Source of the DNA: Gemmatimonadaceae bacterium
GTDB taxonomy: Bacteria; Gemmatimonadota; Gemmatimonadetes; Gemmatimonadales; Gemmatimonadaceae
NCBI GenBank assembly: GCA_020846935.1
Contig: JADLCY010000013.1
Coordinates: 62,001-126,000 of the forward strand
Length of the DNA: 64,000 nucleotides
Direction of reading: 5' to 3'
The translations under genes and the position numbers were made by a program. Positions 8,529-19,528 of this stretch are shown in pieces. Numbering within the stretch: the first letter of the stretch is position 1; every line of letters begins with the position of its first letter. The notes beneath the pieces were generated by a model. That model was given only the letters and a program-made list of their open reading frames with translations. It did not search any database and was not told the DNA's origin.

Positions 8529-10040
8529 TCAGGCGATCAGCCCTGCCGGCAGCCCCTTGTGCTTCTTCTGCTCGTAGAGCATCGCGTCGGCCGTCGAGAG
8601 CAGGTCCTCGATTGAGGGCGGCCTCGCGGGATCGAACGACGCGAGACCGACGCTGAAGGACAGGCGATAGGGGAACCCATCCCGGTCGTTCCGCTCACGC
8701 AATTCCGAGCGCAGGCGCTGAACGATCACGTCTTCGGTCCCGTGCACGATGTCGGCCGCGAGCACCACGAACTCGTCGCCACCGAGCCGCGCGATGATGT
8801 CGGAGTCCCGAAAGGTCTTCCGCAGGATCGACGCCGTGCGGCGCAGCGCCTCGTCGCCCTCGGCGTGGCCAAACGTGTCGTTGATCTCCTTGAAGTCATC
8901 CATGTCGACGAACAAGAGGAGCAGTTCGCGATGGCCGCGCCGCGCGAGCTTGAGTTGCTGCTGCGCCAGCGTGAGGAACCCTCGGCGATTGTAGAGCCCC
9001 GTGAGTTCGTCAATGAGCGACAGCGCCCGGAGGGCCTCCTCCTGCTGCTTGCGATCCGTCACATCGCGCGAGGTGATCGCCACGCCGTCGCGCAGCGGAA
9101 CGACCTGGTGGTGAATCCAGGCCGCGCGCACGTCAGGGGTGGTGACCTCGAACTCCTCCTCCAGCACGGTGCCATGGGTCATGACACTCACGTACTTGTC
9201 GAGAAAGCCGTTCACCCGGTTGGAGGGGATCAACTCGCAGAGGCGTTGTCCCACCACCTCATCGCGCCGCTTGCCCAGCAGCGTCTCGGCGCGACGGTTG
9301 ACGTCGACAAACTCGAAGTCGAGCACCTCGCCGCGCGCGTCATGCAGCGCGCGAAGCACGTAGAAGGCATCCAGGCTGCCGTCGGTGGCGGCGCGAAACT
9401 GCGCCTCGCTCTGCACCAGTGCGTCCTCCGCGGCGCGGTGACTGCTGAGCTCACGGTGCATGGTCAGGTACGCCACCGGGGCGAGGACGAGCAATACGCC
9501 GAGCGCGATGCGCAGCAGCAGGTCTCCGCTCCGGGCCGCGCCAGCCGCGTGCGAAGCGCGTGCGGTCAGATCCCGATCGTGGTGAGCGAGGACCTCGTCG
9601 GCGAGGGACAGGGTCGCGCGCACGCGTGGCGATGCCACGATGAGCGCCTCGCTGGCCGTCGATGTCGGTGTCCCAGCGATCTGATGGAGAGCCGCCGCCG
9701 ACGAGTCGATGGACGCCACGAGCCTCCGCAGCTCGCCCCAGTCCTTCGCATAGTCCGAAAGCTGGCGCGCTGCCGTTTCCGCGATGGCAATGTTCTCGTA
9801 CGCCTGGCCACGAAGCGTCGTGTCGGCGCGGGCCACCCAGGCCGCCCCGCCACGTTCGGCGCTCGACAGCGCCTGCACCGCCCGAGCAATCTGTGCGGCG
9901 ACGCGGCGCCCATCGTTCAGGCTCGCTGTCGTCGCCGCCAACTCCCTGGTGTTCGCGTATGACAACAGCCCTGCCCCCACCAGCAGGGCCAGGGCAACGA
10001 CGAACAACAGGCTGAGTTTTCGGCCGATCGTGACGCCCAT
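8529..10040 (-). CDS. Membrane diguanylate cyclase with PAS domain
   Basis: A 503-residue GGDEF protein predicted to make cyclic di-GMP. There is a membrane helix at about 9-30, a periplasmic four-helix-like sensor region, a second helix near 175-193, a PAS domain at about 205-330 (with SRDVTDRKQQE at its end) and a C-terminal GGDEF domain. The active-site GGDEF at 420-424 is intact, and RDSD five residues before it forms a classical inhibitory I-site. It is therefore probably active and product-inhibited. It is the first of two such enzymes in 4.5 kb. Confidence 0.9.
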   Translation of the reverse strand: MGVTIGRKLSLLFVVALALLVGAGLLSYANTRELAATTASLNDGRRVAAQIARAVQALSSAERGGAAWVARADTTLRGQAYENIAIAETAARQLSDYAKDWGELRRLVASIDSSAAALHQIAGTPTSTASEALIVASPRVRATLSLADEVLAHHDRDLTARASHAAGAARSGDLLLRIALGVLLVLAPVAYLTMHRELSSHRAAEDALVQSEAQFRAATDGSLDAFYVLRALHDARGEVLDFEFVDVNRRAETLLGKRRDEVVGQRLCELIPSNRVNGFLDKYVSVMTHGTVLEEEFEVTTPDVRAAWIHHQVVPLRDGVAITSRDVTDRKQQEEALRALSLIDELTGLYNRRGFLTLAQQQLKLARRGHRELLLLFVDMDDFKEINDTFGHAEGDEALRRTASILRKTFRDSDIIARLGGDEFVVLAADIVHGTEDVIVQRLRSELRERNDRDGFPYRLSFSVGLASFDPARPPSIEDLLSTADAMLYEQKKHKGLPAGLIA

Positions 10041-10144
10041 GCGAGTCCCACGCGTCCGGAAGAAATTGCCGGTCCTTCCTTACGAGACGCTCGAGCCCGG
10101 CGGGTGTCACCTGGCCGGCCCGGTACAACCTGCCGACGCGCGAC

Positions 10145-10933
10145 CTAGTCGACCCGACGGGACTGCGCGCCCAGTGGACGCGGCGGCGTAATCTCCTCGA
10201 TCGGCAGGACGGTTCGGCGCCGGGTCCGCGCCGGCAGTTCGACCTCGGGTTCAAGCGGCGCCGCATCGGCGAGCATGACCTCGGCAGTGCCCACCCGATC
10301 CCACTCGGAGGCCACGAGCTCGGGAGTGTGTTCGATGCGAAGACGACGCAAGCGCCGCCGGGCCTCGGCGTTCGCCTGGAAGGCGCTTCCGATGGGGGCG
10401 TCGGCGGGTCGCTCCCTCGCCTGGGTAACGAGCACTGACGCGATCCGGAATCCCGTGCGCAGAATCATCGCGAGTCCTGCATACGCGGCGAGGTCGGCAA
10501 CGTTGAACACGAGCCCGTGCGTCGCGCTCCAGTGCACAGCAATGAAGTCACCGACGCCGGCCGGCGGCGCGAGGAGCGAAACCAGATTACCCAGTGCGCC
10601 GCCGACGATCAGGCCGAGCGCGATCGGCGAGGCGGCATCAACACGCTCGAGATCCCGCGTGACGGGGATGACGAAGACGATCGCCGCCAGCGTGAGCGCC
10701 AGATTCAGCTGCCACGTGTAGGCACCGGCGGAGAGACCGAACGCGCCACCGTAGTTCTGCATCACGGCAAGCGACAGCCAGCTCGTGACGTTCAGCGCCT
10801 GTGACGACCAGAGCGCCGACGCGAGCGCCTTGGTCAGGAGATCTCCTGCCGCGACGAAGAGCGCGATACGCGAGAGACGAACGAGTGCCGGGTTCAGCGA
10901 CGTGGGGCGAGGACGCGTCAAATCTGCTCTCAC
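10145..10933 (-). CDS. LspA-like membrane protein lacking one catalytic Asp
   Basis: About 262 residues resembling lipoprotein signal peptidase (A8 aspartyl peptidase). Several landmarks match: GDLLTKA (31-36), NYGGAFGL (60-67), GALGN (112-116) and FNVAD (143-147), with four hydrophobic segments. However, the first catalytic aspartate of the NLID motif is replaced by Ser119 (GNLVS), while the second (Asp147) remains. A polar tail of about 90 residues, rich in Arg and Glu, is not typical of LspA. It may be a non-catalytic paralogue. The start is uncertain: I use GTG at 10933, with an ATG at 11053 also in frame. Confidence 0.7.
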   Translation of the reverse strand: MRADLTRPRPTSLNPALVRLSRIALFVAAGDLLTKALASALWSSQALNVTSWLSLAVMQNYGGAFGLSAGAYTWQLNLALTLAAIVFVIPVTRDLERVDAASPIALGLIVGGALGNLVSLLAPPAGVGDFIAVHWSATHGLVFNVADLAAYAGLAMILRTGFRIASVLVTQARERPADAPIGSAFQANAEARRRLRRLRIEHTPELVASEWDRVGTAEVMLADAAPLEPEVELPARTRRRTVLPIEEITPPRPLGAQSRRVD

Positions 10934-11211
10934 GGCGTAGAGAGTGGCGAGTGGGTTCGTGCGCCAGTCCGGCGAACCGGGCCTGGGAATTTCGGCGCGA
11001 CGGGTGGCGCACGAGTCCCACTCGAGCACCTCAAGGAGCAGAGGTTGTGCCATGGATCACGTGCCCGAGATGCCCGTGGCGAGGTCGTTTGACGGCCTGA
11101 TCGTGGCACCGTGTCAACAACGGGTCGCGATTCGCGTGCGCGCGCACGCAACGCTCCGGCGGTTCGTAACGGTCAGAATGCCGGAGGCAGCCGCTCGTAC
11201 CCGGAATGCAA
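10934..11211. other. Gene-free stretch upstream of the LspA-like gene
   Basis: Apart from the possible N-terminal extension of the LspA-like gene (alternative ATG at 11053), I see no convincing gene, promoter or RNA structure between the GTG at 10933 and the tRNA terminator. Confidence 0.4.
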
Positions 11212-11235
11212 AGCGCCCCGGCATGCCGAGGCGCT
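11212..11235 (-). terminator. Terminator of the serine tRNA transcript
   Basis: AGCGCC (11212-11217) pairs with GGCGCT (11230-11235), with an inner CGG/CCG stem around a CATG loop. On the minus strand it is followed by TTTGCATT. It lies nine bases beyond the 3' end of tRNA-Ser(GGA), so it fits as the end of that transcript. Confidence 0.7.
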
Positions 11236-11243
11236 CGAAACGA

Positions 11244-11330
11244 CGGACAGGGCGGGATTCGAACCCGCGAGTGAGTTTCCCCACCACACGCTTTCCAGGC
11301 GTGCGCCTTAAGCCACTCGGCCACCTGTCC
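11244..11330 (-). tRNA. tRNA-Ser (anticodon GGA)
   Basis: An 87-base cloverleaf. The acceptor arms GGACAGG (11324-11330) and CCTGTCC pair. The anticodon loop CTGGAAA gives anticodon GGA, reading UCC/UCU. A long variable arm (GTGTGGTGGGGAAACTCAC) identifies the serine class, and the T-loop GTTCGAATC is intact. The 3' CCA is not encoded. It is 129 bases downstream of a second serine tRNA on the same strand and probably shares its transcript. Confidence 0.95.
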
Positions 11331-11459
11331 CTGGGTGTATTCACCGATGCTCCGACCACGGGAGGTTGACGCGACGTAAAGCGTCAGTGTCTACCGCCCC
11401 GGCGCCGCGACCTCGCCCACGTCCCCTATTGCCTGCTGGCGCTTTCCGTGCTGATCAAG

Positions 11460-11546
11460 CGGACAGGGTGGGATTCGAACCCACGATACCGTTACCGGTA
11501 TACCGGTTTTCGAGACCGGCTCCTTCAACCACTCGGACACCTGTCC
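11460..11546 (-). tRNA. tRNA-Ser (anticodon CGA)
   Basis: An 87-base serine tRNA with the same acceptor stem sequence (GGACAGG/CCTGTCC) as its neighbour. The anticodon loop CTCGAAA gives CGA, reading UCG. The variable arm is long (TATACCGGTAACGGTAT) and the T-loop GTTCGAATC is present. CCA is not encoded. A good promoter lies just upstream at 11561-11589. Confidence 0.95.
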
Positions 11547-11560
11547 TTGAGAGCCGAGTA

Positions 11561-11589
11561 AGCTAACCGGGCAAACAGAGGCTGGTCAA
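11561..11589 (-). promoter_or_regulatory. Promoter of the serine tRNA pair
   Basis: Reading the minus strand, -35 TTGACC (11589-11584), a 17-base spacer and -10 TTAGCT (11566-11561). Transcription would start near 11554, about eight bases before tRNA-Ser(CGA). Its -35 box overlaps the last bases of the upstream diguanylate cyclase gene. Confidence 0.65.
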
Positions 11590-12857
11590 CGCGTTCGCGC
11601 TGATGGGCCCCGACCTGGCGTGGGCGAGCTCTCGTCGTCCCCGATGTGCGTGACCACAGCGCGCCAGTCGCCACTGAGCACGCGATGGGACGACGACGTG
11701 TGCACGCGGTTGCGACCGGCGCGCTTGGCCTCGAGGAGGCGCTTGTCGGCGGCGTGGACGATCTCCTTGTACGACGTCCCGTCGAGACGCGAAGCCGCGA
11801 GCCCGCCGGACACCGTCAACCGGATTTCGCCCCCGGTCGACAGGACGATCGTGTGTGACTCGATGTCGTGACGAAGTTGTTCGAGCTTGCCAAAGGCCTC
11901 CGCCAGCCGCGTTTCGGGGAACGCGATGGCGAACTCGTCGCCGCCGACGCGGCACACGAGATCGGTGCGCCGAACCGAGCGACGGAACACGCTGGCGACC
12001 ACGCGCAGTGCGGCGTCGCCGCCCGCGTGTCCATGCGTGTCGTTGACGCTCTTGAACGCATCAACGTCGAGAACGGCCACGCAGACCGGAATCTCGTGCC
12101 GGCTCGCGCGTGAGAGTTCGTCGGTCAGGCGCTCCTCGAAGTATGCCCGGTTCATGAGTCGGGTGAGTGCGTCGTGCGTCGACGAAAATCGGAGTCGCCT
12201 CGATTGCTGGATGATCGCGAGGCACAGGATGGTGAACGCCGCCAGCAGGACGATCCGTCCCGCCTGCTGGCCGAGGACGAGTTGGCCGTGCGTCACCACG
12301 CTCTCCGCGGTGGGGTCCCAGGTGTAGAACGCGCCGCCGACGATGAGGCCGTACTGTGCCACGGCCAGCGCACCGGAGATCAGGCAGAGGCGCGGATCCC
12401 AGCGAAGGCAGGTGCTGCCGATCGCAACGAAGTACGCGGCGAACGTGGTGCGACTGTTGGCCGCAACCGAGGCGAGCCCCTGCGTGAGGTAGAGAAACTG
12501 CGTCAGCGAGACCAGCGACACGTCGAAGACGGTGGTCGCGACGGCGAGATGGCGGATGCGTTGCCCGAGCTGCAGCGCGCGAAGCGTGAGTCCTGCCACG
12601 ATGAGGCCTGCGCCTGTAGCGACGAGCGCAATGACGTTTTCGCTCCGGGTCGGGGCCTGCAGGATCGTGATGACCGGCGACAGCAGCACGGCGAGCAGCG
12701 TCCAGAAGCGAACCCCGGCAACGAGCAGTTCGCCCCGATGCCCTGCGTCGATGAGGGCCGGGTCATCGGGGGCGAACATCAGGTCGCCCCACCATCCTCG
12801 CAGGCCGTTGATCGTTGGGGCGCTGGAGGGCGTCACGGACGGTGGGCTCTGCATCAC
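11586..12857 (-). CDS. Membrane diguanylate cyclase (multi-helix sensor)
   Basis: A 423-residue GGDEF protein. The N-terminal half holds about six hydrophobic helices (roughly residues 45-215) forming an integral membrane sensor, followed directly by the GGDEF domain. GGDEF is intact at 305-309, and RRTD five residues upstream is a full I-site, so cyclic di-GMP synthesis with feedback inhibition is expected. A polar, Arg/Ser/Pro-rich tail of about 40 residues follows. It lies 38 bases after tadA and may be the third gene of a clpB-tadA transcript. Confidence 0.9.
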   Translation of the reverse strand: MMQSPPSVTPSSAPTINGLRGWWGDLMFAPDDPALIDAGHRGELLVAGVRFWTLLAVLLSPVITILQAPTRSENVIALVATGAGLIVAGLTLRALQLGQRIRHLAVATTVFDVSLVSLTQFLYLTQGLASVAANSRTTFAAYFVAIGSTCLRWDPRLCLISGALAVAQYGLIVGGAFYTWDPTAESVVTHGQLVLGQQAGRIVLLAAFTILCLAIIQQSRRLRFSSTHDALTRLMNRAYFEERLTDELSRASRHEIPVCVAVLDVDAFKSVNDTHGHAGGDAALRVVASVFRRSVRRTDLVCRVGGDEFAIAFPETRLAEAFGKLEQLRHDIESHTIVLSTGGEIRLTVSGGLAASRLDGTSYKEIVHAADKRLLEAKRAGRNRVHTSSSHRVLSGDWRAVVTHIGDDESSPTPGRGPSARTR

Positions 12858-12895
12858 GCCTGTAGGACGCCCGTTCGACCGCCCGCGTCACCCTA

Positions 12896-13360
12896 TCAGG
12901 CCGGCCGTCGACGTTCCTCGAAGAAGGCTCGCAACAGCTCGGCGCACTCCGCCTCGCGGACTCCTCCGCGCACGCCGGGCCGGTGATTGAGACGCGGGTG
13001 CCTCACGACGTCTTCGACCGAGCCGACCATGCCCGCCTTTGGATCCCACGCACCGAAGACGAGGTGGTCGACGCGAGCGAGGAGCGTGGCTCCGGCGCAC
13101 ATCGCGCAGGGCTCGAGCGTCACCACCAGAGCGCAGCCGGTCAGCCGCCAGCGGGCCAGCGTGCGCGACGCAGCGCGCAAAGCCATGACCTCCGCGTGTG
13201 CCGTGGGGTCCTGGTCTCGCACAGTCCGGTTGCTTCCCCGCCCCACGATCACGCCGTCATGGACGACCACGGCGCCGACGGGCACGTCGCCGTGCTGCGC
13301 TGCCTCCCGCGCGAGATCGAGCGCCGCGTCCATCCACGCGTCGCACTCGTCTCCCCTCAC
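12896..13360 (-). CDS. tadA: tRNA-specific adenosine deaminase
   Basis: TadA deaminates the wobble adenosine of tRNA-Arg(ACG) to inosine. The zinc ligands and catalytic Glu are clear: HAE at 55-57 and PCAMC with Cys85 and Cys88. The product is about 154 residues. I place the start at the GTG at 13360 because GGAG lies eight bases before it. Another GTG nine bases upstream (13369) would overlap that site. It begins 13 bases after the clpB stop. Confidence 0.93.
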   Translation of the reverse strand: MRGDECDAWMDAALDLAREAAQHGDVPVGAVVVHDGVIVGRGSNRTVRDQDPTAHAEVMALRAASRTLARWRLTGCALVVTLEPCAMCAGATLLARVDHLVFGAWDPKAGMVGSVEDVVRHPRLNHRPGVRGGVREAECAELLRAFFEERRRPA

Positions 13361-13373
13361 GCGACGCACTCCG

Positions 13374-15989
13374 TCACGCCACGTCGGCTGCCGCGCCGCG
13401 CTCGACCCGTTCGAACTGCAGCACGTCGTCGCTGGCCACGGTGGCGAGCACGTGATCGCCGTCGGCGAACTTGCCCTCGAGGATCGCGAGCGCCAACGGG
13501 TTCTGGATCATGCGCTGGATGGCCCGCTTGAGGGGCCGAGCGCCGAATGCCGGGTCGAACCCGGCGTCGGCGACGGCGGTCCTGGCCTCGTCCGAGAGGT
13601 CGAGCGTCATGTGACGCTCGGCGAGGAGGGCGCGGAGCCTGGCCAGCTGCAGGTCGACGATGTGATCGATGTCAGCGCGACCTAACGGTCTGAAGATCAC
13701 CACGTCGTCCACACGGTTGAGGAACTCCGGCTTGAAGTGCTGCCGCAAGGCCGACAGCACCTGCGTCTCGACGAGCCCCCAGTCGCCCTGGCCGTGTTCC
13801 AGGATGAAGCTCGATCCGAGGTTCGACGTCATGATGATCACGACGTTGCGGAAGTCGACGGTGCGGCCCTGCGAGTCGGTGAGCCGACCTTCGTCGAGGA
13901 TCTGCAACAGCAGGTTGAACACGTCGGGATGGGCCTTCTCGACTTCATCGAACAGGACGACCTGGTACGGTCGGCGGCGGACGGCCTCGGTCAGCTGCCC
14001 ACCCTCTTCGTAGCCTACATAGCCCGGCGGCGCGCCAATCAGGCGCGCGACGGCGTGCTTCTCCATGTACTCGGACATGTCGATGCGCACCATCGCGTGC
14101 TCGTCGTCAAACAGGAACTGCGCGAGGGCGCGGGCGGTTTCGGTCTTCCCCACTCCAGTGGGACCCAGGAAGATGAATGAGCCGATCGGACGGTTGGGAT
14201 CCTGCAGTCCCGCGCGCGACCGCCGCACCGCGTTGGACACCGCCTCCACCGCCTCGCGCTGTCCGACGACGCGGCGCGCGAGTTCGTCCTCGAGTCTGGC
14301 GAGGCGTTCGCGCTCGCTCTCCAGCATGCGCGTGACAGGAATGCCGGTCCACCGCGACACCACTTCGGCGATGTCGTCGGCGGTGACCTCCTCCTTGAGG
14401 AACCGCCGGCCGCCATCCTGGCGCGACGCGAGGTGGCTCTCGGTTTCCCTGAGTTTGGCCTCGAGCTGCGGAATGGTGCCGTACTGGATCTCCGCCGCGC
14501 GACCCAGGTCCCCGCTCCGCGTGGCCTGCTCGGCGGCCACCCGCGCGTCCTCGACCTGCTGCTTGATGGTGCCCACCGCGCCCAGCGTCTCCTTCTCGCG
14601 TTGCCACTGGGCCTTCATGCCCGCCGAGCGTTCCTTCTCTTCGGCCAGCTCCCGCTCGAGCGCACTGCGTCGCTCGACCGCGGCGGCGTCCTTCTCCTTG
14701 GTCAGGGCCTGGCGCTCGATCTCCAGCTGCACGATGTGGCGCTCGACCTCGTCGATCTCCTGCGGCATGGAATCGATCTCGATGCGGAGACGCGAGGCCG
14801 CTTCATCGACGAGGTCGATGGCCTTGTCGGGAAGAAAGCGGTCGCCGATGTAGCGGTTCGACAGCGTGGCGGCCGCCACGATGGCTCCATCGGTGATGCG
14901 AACGCCGTGGTGCGCTTCATAGCGTTCCTTGAGCCCGCGCAGGATCGCGATGCTGTTTTCGACGGTCGGCTCTCCCACGAAGACGGGCTGGAAGCGTCGC
15001 TCGAGCGCCGGATCCTTCTCCACGTGCTTGCGGTACTCGTCGAGCGTGGTCGCCCCAACGACGCGCAGTTCCCCGCGGGCGAGCATCGGCTTCAGCATGT
15101 TCCCGGCGTCCATCGATCCCTCGGCCTTCCCCGCGCCGACCAGCGTGTGCATCTCGTCGATGAAGGTGATGAACAGGCCCTGCGAGTCGGTGATCTCCTT
15201 GAGCACGGCCTTGAGCCGCTCCTCGAACTCGCCGCGGAACTTGGCCCCGGCAATGAGGGCGCCGAGGTCCAGCGCGATCAGGCGCTTGTTCTTGAGGCTC
15301 TCAGGCACATCACCGTTGACGATGCGCTGCGCGAGCCCTTCGGCGATGGCGGTCTTGCCGACGCCGGGCTCACCGATGAGCACCGGGTTGTTCTTGGTGC
15401 GCCGCGAAAGCACCTGCATGACGCGACGGATCTCCTCGTCGCGACCGATGACCGGGTCCAGCTTGCCCTTACGCGCAGCCTCGGTGAGGTCGCGCGTGAA
15501 ACGCTGCAGCGCCTGGTACTTGTCTTCCGGCGTGGTGTCGGTCACCCGGTGCGATCCGCGAACCGCCGTCAGCGCTTCGAGCAGTTCGGTCCGCGACGTG
15601 CCAAGAGACGCGAACAGCGCCTTGCTCTCCGTTCCTCGCGTGTCGGCCAGCGCGAGCAGAAGGTGTTCGGTCGAAATGAAGTCGTCACCGAGCTGCTTCG
15701 CCTCCTCCTCGGCGCGATCGACCACCTGATTCATCTCGCGCGACAGCGAAGGCGACGCTTCCGACTGTTTGGGATAGCGCGCCATCTCGCGCACCACGGC
15801 CTCGCGGAGTTGCGCGACGTTGACCCCGACCTTCTGCAGCACCGGCACCACGATGCCTTCGTCCTGGCCAAGCAGCGCGTGCAGCAGGTGCAGGTCGTAG
15901 ACGAGCGGGTTGCCCTGCTTGCGTGCCAGAGCCAGCGCTTCGTTGAGCGCCTCGGTGGATTTGACGGTCAGGCGATCCGGATTGATCAT
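13374..15989 (-). CDS. clpB: Disaggregase chaperone ClpB
   Basis: ClpB, a hexameric Hsp100 ATPase that with DnaK extracts polypeptides from aggregates, 871 residues (the normal size). The order is an N-terminal Clp repeat domain (starting [14 protein letters not shown]), AAA-1 with Walker A GEPGVGKT and Walker [11 protein letters not shown], the long middle coiled-coil domain with many Glu/Arg residues (about 410-530), and AAA-2 with [10 protein letters not shown] see no CIRCE inverted repeat or obvious heat-shock promoter upstream. One TTA GGT codon pair carries a variant of the dispersed CCTAACG motif. Confidence 0.96.
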   Translation of the reverse strand: MINPDRLTVKSTEALNEALALARKQGNPLVYDLHLLHALLGQDEGIVVPVLQKVGVNVAQLREAVVREMARYPKQSEASPSLSREMNQVVDRAEEEAKQLGDDFISTEHLLLALADTRGTESKALFASLGTSRTELLEALTAVRGSHRVTDTTPEDKYQALQRFTRDLTEAARKGKLDPVIGRDEEIRRVMQVLSRRTKNNPVLIGEPGVGKTAIAEGLAQRIVNGDVPESLKNKRLIALDLGALIAGAKFRGEFEERLKAVLKEITDSQGLFITFIDEMHTLVGAGKAEGSMDAGNMLKPMLARGELRVVGATTLDEYRKHVEKDPALERRFQPVFVGEPTVENSIAILRGLKERYEAHHGVRITDGAIVAAATLSNRYIGDRFLPDKAIDLVDEAASRLRIEIDSMPQEIDEVERHIVQLEIERQALTKEKDAAAVERRSALERELAEEKERSAGMKAQWQREKETLGAVGTIKQQVEDARVAAEQATRSGDLGRAAEIQYGTIPQLEAKLRETESHLASRQDGGRRFLKEEVTADDIAEVVSRWTGIPVTRMLESERERLARLEDELARRVVGQREAVEAVSNAVRRSRAGLQDPNRPIGSFIFLGPTGVGKTETARALAQFLFDDEHAMVRIDMSEYMEKHAVARLIGAPPGYVGYEEGGQLTEAVRRRPYQVVLFDEVEKAHPDVFNLLLQILDEGRLTDSQGRTVDFRNVVIIMTSNLGSSFILEHGQGDWGLVETQVLSALRQHFKPEFLNRVDDVVIFRPLGRADIDHIVDLQLARLRALLAERHMTLDLSDEARTAVADAGFDPAFGARPLKRAIQRMIQNPLALAILEGKFADGDHVLATVASDDVLQFERVERGAAADVA

Positions 15990-16260
15990 CGCAAGTTGAG
16001 CGAAAGACGGCGGCTGGGTGGAGCGTGCGTGGTCGAGGGCCGACGGAAGCTGGTGGTGTCAGGAGTCAGGTCACCCCGGGGGCAGCGGTCCGCGTCCGAG
16101 CGCCGTGTGTCGAGTTACGCGGATCGTCCCCGTGCTCTCGCAGGTCCGATGCTTGACGTTCCTGCCGATCCGGCGCCGTCCGATCGCTCTCCACGCAGTC
16201 CGGTGATGTCGCGCTGACAGTCACGCCGTCCAAGGTGGCGGGATCATCGCGCAAACGAAA
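15990..16260. other. Intergenic region upstream of clpB
   Basis: About 270 bases with no convincing gene. It should contain the clpB promoter, but I could not find consensus hexamers, a CIRCE element or a ribosome site ahead of the clpB ATG. Confidence 0.4.
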
Positions 16261-16287
16261 GCGCCCGGACACCAGGTGCCCGGGCGC
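16261..16287 (-). terminator. Terminator of the tail-domain protein gene
   Basis: GCGCCCGG (16261-16268) pairs with CCGGGCGC (16280-16287), with extra CAC/GTG pairing inside. On the minus strand the hairpin is followed by TTTCGTTTG. It lies 16 bases beyond the stop of the gene at 16304. Confidence 0.75.
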
Positions 16288-16303
16288 GCCCGCCGATGAT
16301 CGC

Positions 16304-16762
16304 TCAGCGGATCACCGTCATCTTGCCGATCATGACTCGACCGTCGACCTCGAGCCGGTACAGGTAGATCCCGGACGACGCATCGCGCCCCGAGTTTGCA
16401 TGCTTGCCATCCCACACCGCGGTGTACTGACCACAACTGAGCGTCAGCTCCCGCACGGGCTCACCTCCTCCTGCACCCGACGACCCCGTCGCGAGGACTG
16501 CTGTCGCGATCTGCTGCGTGAGCATGTTGTACACCCGCAGCGTCACCCGGTATCGCCGGGAGGGGTCGGCACATTCAGGCGCCCCTCCAATCGCGAAGGG
16601 GATCGTGGTCTCCGTGCTGACCGGATTCGGATAGTTCTGTCCTAGCGACGACCCGGTAACCGCATCAGTTCGTGACCGCTGCCCAGCCTGTGCCTCGATG
16701 ACTCGTGGAAGGAACCCGATGCAAGCAAGCACGACGATCCGTGCTGCCCACCGTGACTTCAT
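16304..16762 (-). CDS. Secreted stand-alone Por/FlgD-type C-terminal tail domain protein
   Basis: A 152-residue exported protein. Residues 1-25 form a signal peptide (basic start, hydrophobic core, cleavage near EAQA). The remainder resembles the C-terminal sorting/FlgD-Ig-like domain attached to type IX secreted proteins: LGQNYPNPVSTETTIPF, then VYNMLTQ, YTAVWDGKH and the closing SSGIYLYRLEVDGR. Normally this is the last 80-100 residues of a large secreted protein, but here it is almost the whole gene. Two cysteines may form a disulfide. The ATG is preceded by GGAG at six bases. It has its own promoter and terminator, so it is a single-gene unit. Confidence 0.72.
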   Translation of the reverse strand: MKSRWAARIVVLACIGFLPRVIEAQAGQRSRTDAVTGSSLGQNYPNPVSTETTIPFAIGGAPECADPSRRYRVTLRVYNMLTQQIATAVLATGSSGAGGGEPVRELTLSCGQYTAVWDGKHANSGRDASSGIYLYRLEVDGRVMIGKMTVIR

Positions 16763-16838
16763 GTGCTTCTCCAGTCTGACAAAGGATGCTGTTGCGTGCT
16801 AACTCCTGTTGCCGGTTGATGTTTGGGCCCGTGGCGCG

Positions 16839-16867
16839 AACATAGGATTTGGCCCAAAACGTGTCAA
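16839..16867 (-). promoter_or_regulatory. Strong sigma-70-type promoter with overlapping inverted repeat
   Basis: On the minus strand, -35 TTGACA (16867-16862), a 17-base spacer and -10 TATGTT (16844-16839). It drives the small secreted protein starting at 16762 with a leader of about 70 bases. An inverted repeat overlaps it: GGCCCAAA at 16851-16858 (inside the spacer) and TTTGGGCC at 16822-16829 (just after the expected start). This is placed where a repressor could act. Confidence 0.75.
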
Positions 16868-16880
16868 GCAATTGCACCGC

Positions 16881-18740
<1,860 letters not shown>

Positions 18741-18756
18741 GTGACGGGTTGCGCGC

Positions 18757-19509
18757 TCACGCGAACCGCGCCTCCCACGCGCGGAACGCCCGTAGCTCCG
18801 CCCCTTCTGCTACGTGGTGCATGACGAATTCGCGCAGCAACCGGACGTGGGCCCGGCGCGAGGCGTCGCTGCCAAGGGCAACCTCCCCTCCCACCAGCCA
18901 TTGGCGCAGGGCACGTCGAGCGTCGCCGGGGAGTTGTCGGCCGAGACGAACCTGCGTCGCGCACGTCGCACAGGCGGCCCCGCCGACCGCGTGACTGAAA
19001 AGTGCCGCAGCCTCCGGATCGATTGCCTGATGACACCGGGCACATTGGTCGACCGCTGGTGCGAACCCGAGTGCAGCGGTCACACGCCACGCCGCGCCGA
19101 GGCCGGCCTCGCGTGCCCCGGAGCCCTCCGAGCGGGCCACAACATCCAGCGCATCCGAGAGGGCTTCGAAGAGGCCTCCCTGGTCATCGCCCGCGGAACA
19201 TCGCAAGGCGAGTTCGCAGAGCATCGAGGCGCTGGTGAACCGATCGAGATCCAGCGACAAGGCGCTGCGCGCATTGGTGACATCGAACGCGGTGAGCTGC
19301 TGCAGGTCACGACCCTGACGAACCTGCAGCTCCGCGGTTCCACTGACGAACAGGTCGAGTGCGGCCCCAAAGCGGCGCACCGAGCGGCGCGCGCCACGGG
19401 CAAGCACTGATTGCACGCCGGACTCCCTCGTGACGAGGCGCAGGATGCGCGACGTCTCGAGGTAGTCGAATGCGTGAAGGACGATGGCGTCGGTGACCTG
19501 CGCGGGCAT
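18757..19509 (-). CDS. recO: DNA repair protein RecO
   Basis: RecO, the recombination mediator that with RecR loads RecA on SSB-coated gaps. 250 residues: an N-terminal OB fold (VTDAIVLHAFDYLETSRILRL), a helical middle and a zinc site with CARC near residue 156 and CATC about 28 residues later. It lies 19 bases after the TonB receptor gene and 16 bases before selB, so the riboswitch-controlled B12 operon may read through into both genes. Confidence 0.9.
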   Translation of the reverse strand: MPAQVTDAIVLHAFDYLETSRILRLVTRESGVQSVLARGARRSVRRFGAALDLFVSGTAELQVRQGRDLQQLTAFDVTNARSALSLDLDRFTSASMLCELALRCSAGDDQGGLFEALSDALDVVARSEGSGAREAGLGAAWRVTAALGFAPAVDQCARCHQAIDPEAAALFSHAVGGAACATCATQVRLGRQLPGDARRALRQWLVGGEVALGSDASRRAHVRLLREFVMHHVAEGAELRAFRAWEARFA

Positions 19510-19528
19510 GCCTCAAGATAGTGCGCGC

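Noticed and set aside
14433-16217. Very long open frame antisense to clpB (594 codons), and similar antisense frames at 43258-44919, 4450-5670 and 8742-9962
   Set aside because: High G+C makes long spurious frames opposite real genes. The translations are Arg/His/Asp-rich without family motifs, while the opposite strand codes clear conserved proteins.
15990-16260. CIRCE or heat-shock promoter for clpB
   Set aside because: No TTAGCACTC-type inverted repeat or convincing sigma-32-like boxes were found.
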